Both the position numbers and the translations under genes were made by a program. A model generated the notes under the pieces. The model saw nothing but the letters and a program-made list of their open reading frames with translations, searched no databases and was not told the DNA's origin. From Centroberyx gerrardi (lineage: Eukaryota > Chordata > Actinopteri > Beryciformes > Berycidae): a DNA stretch of 64,000 bases. The DNA is taken from assembly GCF_048128805.1 (NCBI RefSeq), contig NC_135997.1, positions 28,310,315-28,374,314 of the forward strand, written 5' to 3'. Shown one piece after another: positions 58,817 through 64,000 of this stretch (position 1 is its first letter; each line of letters opens with the position of its first letter).

Positions 58817-59119
58817 GTAAGAGTCATTTACAATGCCGTTACAATGTTACACACACTCCAGACTGATATAAAGTGGCTCTGTTGTTACTTTGTAACTTTC
58901 AGCTTACTTTTCTATAAAACACATTGTTTAATGGCTGCTGTGAGCTGTTTTCTTTTTCTTTTCTTTTTTTAACTTGTTGCTTGGTTGGTGGCCATGACAT
59001 CCTTAGTCACAGAATAAGGGCAATGTGTGGAAACTTCTCACGTTTCTGTAAAGCCTTGCGAGAAAGAAGCACAGCAATTCTGTAGAAATGTTGAAACAGT
59101 AAAACTAGAATATAGCTTG

Positions 59120-59330
59120 TATATAAACGACAGGAGATAAAAAAAAATACCACAAAGCACGATAAAGTCACTATAAACTCATTATTAAGTACCACAGACA
59201 CACTGTAAGGATACCATAGGAGATAAAACTACCATAAAGCACAATAAAGTCACTATAAACTCATTATTGAGTGCCACAGACACACTAGACTCTATATGAA
59301 TATTATAGGATTTACACACTAGTGATTTTT
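59120..59330 (-). repeat. Dispersed repeat family E, inverted, with 86-bp tandem duplication
   Basis: Two units starting at 59133 and 59219 share 'ggagataaaa' and 'gataaagtcactataaactc' / 'aataaagtcactataaactc', then 'accacagacacact'. Confidence 0.8.
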
Positions 59331-59399
59331 TTTGTCAGGGAAGTTACAAAGATGGTGTCACATGTCATGTTTTTTTAATAAATGATCCAAATACACAGG

Positions 59400-61030
59400 C
59401 AAGTTGATGTAATCAAGGCCGATTCACTTTATACTTTACTCTCATGCTGATGGAAAAGGTCTGCGCAGATGTAAAAGAAAACAGCAGTCTACTAAATCTC
59501 ATTTGCTCTGGCTTGACCTCACCCACTCCAACACATTCAAAGGACCAGGTGCATAAAAATGGCTGCCTCCTGGGTTCCCATGGTGCAACACAGCCAGGGT
59601 TTACTACTACCTCTTCCTGTCTGAAGTCGCATCATGGACCTCGCCTCCTTCACATCCAGGGTGACTTGGACCGTGTCTTGCCCTGGTTCAAGTTTTTTAT
59701 GAGTGTGAACAAAGGCAATGAACCGGAAGAGGAAAGTAGAACATTTCCCACAAGGCAACACAAAAATGTGACATTTTAGACCAATTAAAGACACTCACGC
59801 AGCGGAGGCTGGTGTGCGAAGAATTCTTCTAGTTTGGCCAGCAAGTGCTCACCGCGGAGGCCCAAGCCATTGTGCGGCTTGATTTTTTTCTGCAAATGTG
59901 TGCTTTTGTCCCTCAGAACCTGCCAAAATTTGTTTCTGCAGCAAGTATACTGCCCACTTTACACCTCTTCCTCCCTGTCAAACCTGACAAAATCTGCTTT
60001 TCCCTTTTTAGAGCACAATTTGAGCCCCTACCACCACACAGAACTTCTGCATTTTCTTCGTTTTTTTTAGGGAGTAAGGGCAATAACGTTACAAGCTTTA
60101 TCACTCGTCCAACGTGGTAGCATGTCCCTCGTAACCATTGGCGCCGACTCTCCAAACATTTTGTGACAAGCCTGTATTGCCGTGCAGGCCTGCTCCCCCC
60201 CATCAGAGAGACTTTGTTTAATCAGTGTAGACCTAGCAGATCCAGCAGCCTCAAGTAAGCCATCTAGCTTTTCTGTATCTCAGTTTGTATGCTTGACGTT
60301 GTGGGATTGGTTTGAAAAATTATAATGGCATGAGGCCGCTATCCTTATGGACCTGGTTCAGTGCCAGTGGATTTAGGCCAAGTCAGCCTTCTCAGCAGAG
60401 GAGACTGGCAGGTGAATGAATCCTGAGGGTATTAATGTCTGCAGAGGAGGTGACACTGTAAAAGCAGGAAATACACCTGTAACAATGCCAAATCCTGCCG
60501 GTAACTTCTTCAAGGTGTGTCTGATTATAGTGCCGCTTTAAGTAGTTTGAATCTCAGTGCTGATTTTGAACCTTTATGTCTCCAGGGAAGGTTGACTGAG
60601 CTTCATGCTCTTTTCAATACAGAACACAAAACTCAACGATAAACTAAAAAATACTAGAAGGGACCAGGAGTTTGTAGTCAGGAACCTTTGATGCTCCTCG
60701 TCATAGCTACTCTAACATATGCATTTGCATATTCATGTACACATACACATACAAATGAAGTGTTTAGTTTGAAAACATCATATATCCATTTTGGAAGAAT
60801 GGTGCCACCTTTAAAAGTAACCCATAATGGTTTAACTTTAATATCAACAATCATTTTGTCAGAGTAAGTGTCCATTTTTCACACTATATATCTCATTTTA
60901 TAATAACAAACTTCAGATTCAAATACATATGAAGTATTCAATTGTAAAATGAGATATTGACACCTACTCTCTTCAGGTGGTCAACTCCTTCCAAAACAGA
61001 TATAAAGAATTTTGAAATTATATTGTATGT
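59400..61030. other. Intergenic, no gene recognised
   Basis: The 111-codon plus-strand frame at 59444-59779 and the 91-96-codon frames near 59845-60203 show no domain, no signal peptide and no convincing splice context. No strong repeat family identified. Confidence 0.4.
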
Positions 61031-61115
61031 TCTTATCCAGAGTGACTTACAATGAATGCAGTAGAATAAGCTACAATTCCTAGATCACCAACAATACAAG
61101 CAATCAGTAAAAAAA
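61030..61115 (+). repeat. Dispersed repeat family A, truncated copy
   Basis: 'cttatccagagtgacttaca', 'gtagaataagctacaattcc', 'tagatcaccaaca'; stops before the half-site block. Confidence 0.75.
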
Positions 61116-61199
61116 CATACACAAATACATTTTTATTCACAAAACGGAGGTTATCAGGACAGGAGCACACAATTCTCCCATTGAACAAAAGCTTATTAG

Positions 61200-61450
61200 C
61201 CTGCACTCTGTGTCACTCCCAGCTAAGTTTAGGCTGAGTTGCGAGGCGGTCCCAGTCAGAAATATGTATTTAGCTACAGTACAAGAGACAAATGAAAGAG
61301 GACTTGGCCTCACATTTAGTACTGTAAATTACCATGAGGATTCTGCTGGCTCCAAGCTTAACCCAGCCAATTTATCATCTTCACAAACCCCCTAATTTAA
61401 TGACGATGGAGGATATGTGCAGTGTCAGCCTTGTAATTACACTGTATTTA
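61200..61450. promoter_or_regulatory. Non-repetitive AT-rich island, candidate conserved element
   Basis: Contains 'gtaaattaccatgagg', 'ccaatttatcatc' and 'ccctaatttaatgacg'. No repeat match within the window and no coding frame of interest. Inference only. Confidence 0.2.
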
Positions 61451-61679
61451 CTATAGAATGGAAGCATTAGGGGAGGTCTTACAGGTACCAGTTTATGATA
61501 TAGCGGTGTCTCTCGAATGGTTTGGCATGCCTGGGAGGGCGACTGCTGAATTCCCCGGTAATATTCACAATACAGCCTTGACTTAGTTTTTGTTAAGACT
61601 GGAGTCGTTGGAATCCCCTCTGCACGCCATGCGACAGCGGTACACACCGTTCCAAAACACCAGCCATCTCTACAAGTTG

Positions 61680-62420
61680 TCCACACTTTGTGCTCCAGGC
61701 GCTCAACAAACAGACTTTGCTGTTTGCTGTTACTGTATCTGCGGTGCTACAAAGATCTGACATGATCTACCAGCACCAACTCTCTACAAAAAAGTTGGCA
61801 AGCACAAGCTGAAGTTAAGTTTAAAATAAGTTCTTGGTGTAAATTAAAATCCGGTCATCAAAACCACCTTCAGAAGCTGTCAGAGACACATTTCAACACA
61901 TTACCAACAAAGTATAAATGCAATTAGTCTCCAATCCAAATACAGGAGTTACATAGGGAAATAAGCCTTCGTGCGATGATCCAACCAGGAAGCACACAGA
62001 AAACAAACAGGCGGCAGCTCGGATACTAAGATACTTGTTAAAAATGGATTGTCATGATGGATGAGGAACAAGCAAGACGAGGCATTTACTATCAGTTTTA
62101 AAGGATGTGAATATTACAAGAGGAAGTGACGTGCGTGACATTCTGTGTTTTGGTGAGGGAAAGAGAAATGGGATTACAATGTGTATACCAGAGGTGTGTT
62201 TTAATGGCTGGCGTAAATATAATCCAGCTACATCACATCTATACACAATCTTGATATGAAGTGCGTGTCTGCTCACTCAGTGATAGTAGCTGTGGATGAC
62301 AGTGTCAGCTGATGCCTTAAAGGTAAATGTTTTGTGTTGCAAAGTTTTTGTGCTCCAGGTACTCTGCAATCAGACACTGCTGAAGACTGTTACTGTATCT
62401 GTGTAGCAGCAAAGAGGAGG
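61680..62420. repeat. Pair of diverged direct repeats about 660 bp apart
   Basis: 61688-61760 and 62348-62415 share 'ttgtgctccagg', 'gttactgtatctg' and 'caaaga' in the same order and spacing. Confidence 0.6.
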
Positions 62421-62429
62421 CTGTGATAT

Positions 62430-64000
62430 GCCTTGCTGAACCAATAGGGAGTAGTGTTGGGGTAGCTCAGGTGGCCGTACTGCCACTCTATCATCCATTC
62501 TGTATGTGTACCATGTACTAATACTCAGGATCTGATGTAACTCTGGCTTGTGTTATTCAGGGTGAGCGCCTATATGGAAACCTGGTTTGGATGTTAGAGG
62601 AAAAGGGCGGTTAGGGTGAGAGTGGGTATGTCATTGGGGTTATCAAGTGGACTCCTCCCATCACTGATGTTTGGTTGGCCTACAGTTAGACCTACAGCAC
62701 TTCCAGAAGGACCAGCAGGAGGTTCTGGTGTCGCAGAACCATGAGGCTCTATTAGGGTTAGACTGATATATCAGGCCGATATTTGCCTTCTACCAAATAC
62801 CACCTCCAATACATAAAACCAGTCTGTAAAACCTGCAGTGACATCTTATTTCCTTTGCACGTTTTATTATCCCCCCCCCCTTATTTTCCTTAGTTTCCCT
62901 ACCATTGAATAGGTGAGGTGGAAGAGCCACTAACCCTAAAAGAATTACATTAGTCTGGGTTTCATTGGAGAGTTTTAGTGTCCCATGATGGTCTAAATGC
63001 TGGGTCAGGGGCTTTTCCTGCTGACAAGAATAAAATTCCGGGGAGAAACACTGAATACTTGTCATTTTTTGGGCAAAAAAAAAGTCAAATTTTAAAGATA
63101 TTCAATATCAGCAGAAAATTTGAGCTATCAATACGAAATCATTGATATTGGCTCCAAATCAAAGTCAAACTACCCTCTATACCCACTGTACCTCTCAACA
63201 CTGATCAGAGGTATGCTCACCTATGGATTTACAGTATCCTGACATTAAACCTTCACTCATGCTGATCATTTTGGCTGATAGATGGGTAAAAGGTGCTCTA
63301 TATAGCCATACCCTAAACTGCAGCATGCCAAGAGGAAGGAGACTAGAGACTAGAGGCAGGATAGGTGGAGTTGGAGCATTGGAGTTCCAGCAGACACCTG
63401 ACCTGTGGCCTATAGGCTCCTCCTCTCCCCTCTGACATCACGGCTTTGATCTGCCTACTGTCTGTGTTAGCACAAAGCCATATTTAGCTCACTGTAATCA
63501 GTGAGCGCTCGCATGCCGGGCTACTAAGGATACCTGCATTGTATAAACACACCTGCTCTCACTGATGGACTTAACATGAATTTTGTGTGGACTTGAGGGA
63601 TTTTGGTCGCGTTAATTACCATCAAATAGACTGTGGGTAAGGTTTCCCTTGATGCCTAAATGCGTGGCTTACTTAGTTGTGAGAAGTGATGAGCCAAAGT
63701 GCTCTTAAAGTTGCTCTGTAGTTTCTGGTGGTGAAATTTGGATTATAATCAAACATGGCATAGCTTTGAGGCTACAGGTGGTGACCTCCAATAAATTAAT
63801 GTAGTATTATGCACTGAATTATGTTGATTCTGATGGTTTTGTTCCTTGTTTTGGTTGTGATGATATTCCCCAGGGCAAAGTCTGACTGCGACGCAGTTTG
63901 TGCCTAGCAACGCCTGCCTTAGTGATAACGCTTCATGGCTTTCATCAGAAAATACACCAAATAGCGGACTGTTAAATTAGGCTGTAATTGGGCTCTGTTT
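62430..64000. other. Intergenic to window end, no gene
   Basis: A 10-C run (62870s) and generic AT-rich sequence. TTAA followed by AGTTGCTCTG near 63704-63717 could be the left end of another TTAA-type element whose right end is not found. Nothing else is supported. Confidence 0.4.

Noticed and set aside
59444..60203. Possible protein gene in distal intergenic DNA
   Set aside because: Frames of 91-111 codons on both strands lack domains, composition or splice signals of a gene.

Overview
The window is nuclear DNA of a ray-finned (teleost, probably percomorph) fish. Genes are split into short exons with GT-AG introns. Introns and spacers are full of fish-type dispersed repeats: tRNA-derived SINEs, a Tc1 remnant, short inverted-repeat elements and many microsatellites. 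The proteins are vertebrate, and their order (aminopeptidase N, two Mesp genes, SV2B) matches the neighbourhood of the human 15q26 genes ANPEP, MESP1/MESP2 and SV2B. No rRNA, tRNA gene, CRISPR array, bacterial operon or viral gene is visible.

Layout. 1-9783 (+): the 3' three quarters of an aminopeptidase N gene (anpep), 19 exons, its 5' end outside the window. 10757-11853 (-): a two-exon mesp bHLH gene (A, mespa-like). 18336-19879 (-): a second two-exon mesp gene (B, mespb-like). 27381-42571 (-): a complete sv2b gene, 12 coding exons and 692 codons, with a likely non-coding 5' exon at 42811-42843. 42844-64000: no convincing protein gene, mostly old repeats plus a few non-repetitive islands that look like regulatory DNA.

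How the genes relate. The mesp pair is a developmental unit (presomitic and cardiac mesoderm in vertebrates). Both copies have a TATA box and T-box half-sites within about 80-270 bp of the ATG, and a second T-box group about 1.1 kb upstream. Their bHLH exons are nearly identical in DNA over about 170 bp while the flanking protein is unalignable, which suggests gene conversion. anpep (ectopeptidase) and sv2b (synaptic vesicle transporter-like protein) are functionally unrelated neighbours held by synteny.

I did not find a new enzyme or defence system. The most interesting signals are (i) a dispersed repeat carrying three AGGTCA-type half-sites spaced by one base in at least eight copies, (ii) several sequence-unrelated short elements sharing TTAA-AG...CT-TTAA ends, (iii) four sv2b splice acceptors whose pyrimidine tract is a microsatellite, and (iv) matched T-box site groups and converted bHLH DNA in the mesp pair. 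Exon boundaries were set by hand from splice signals, reading-frame phase and remembered family sequences; no alignment was run.
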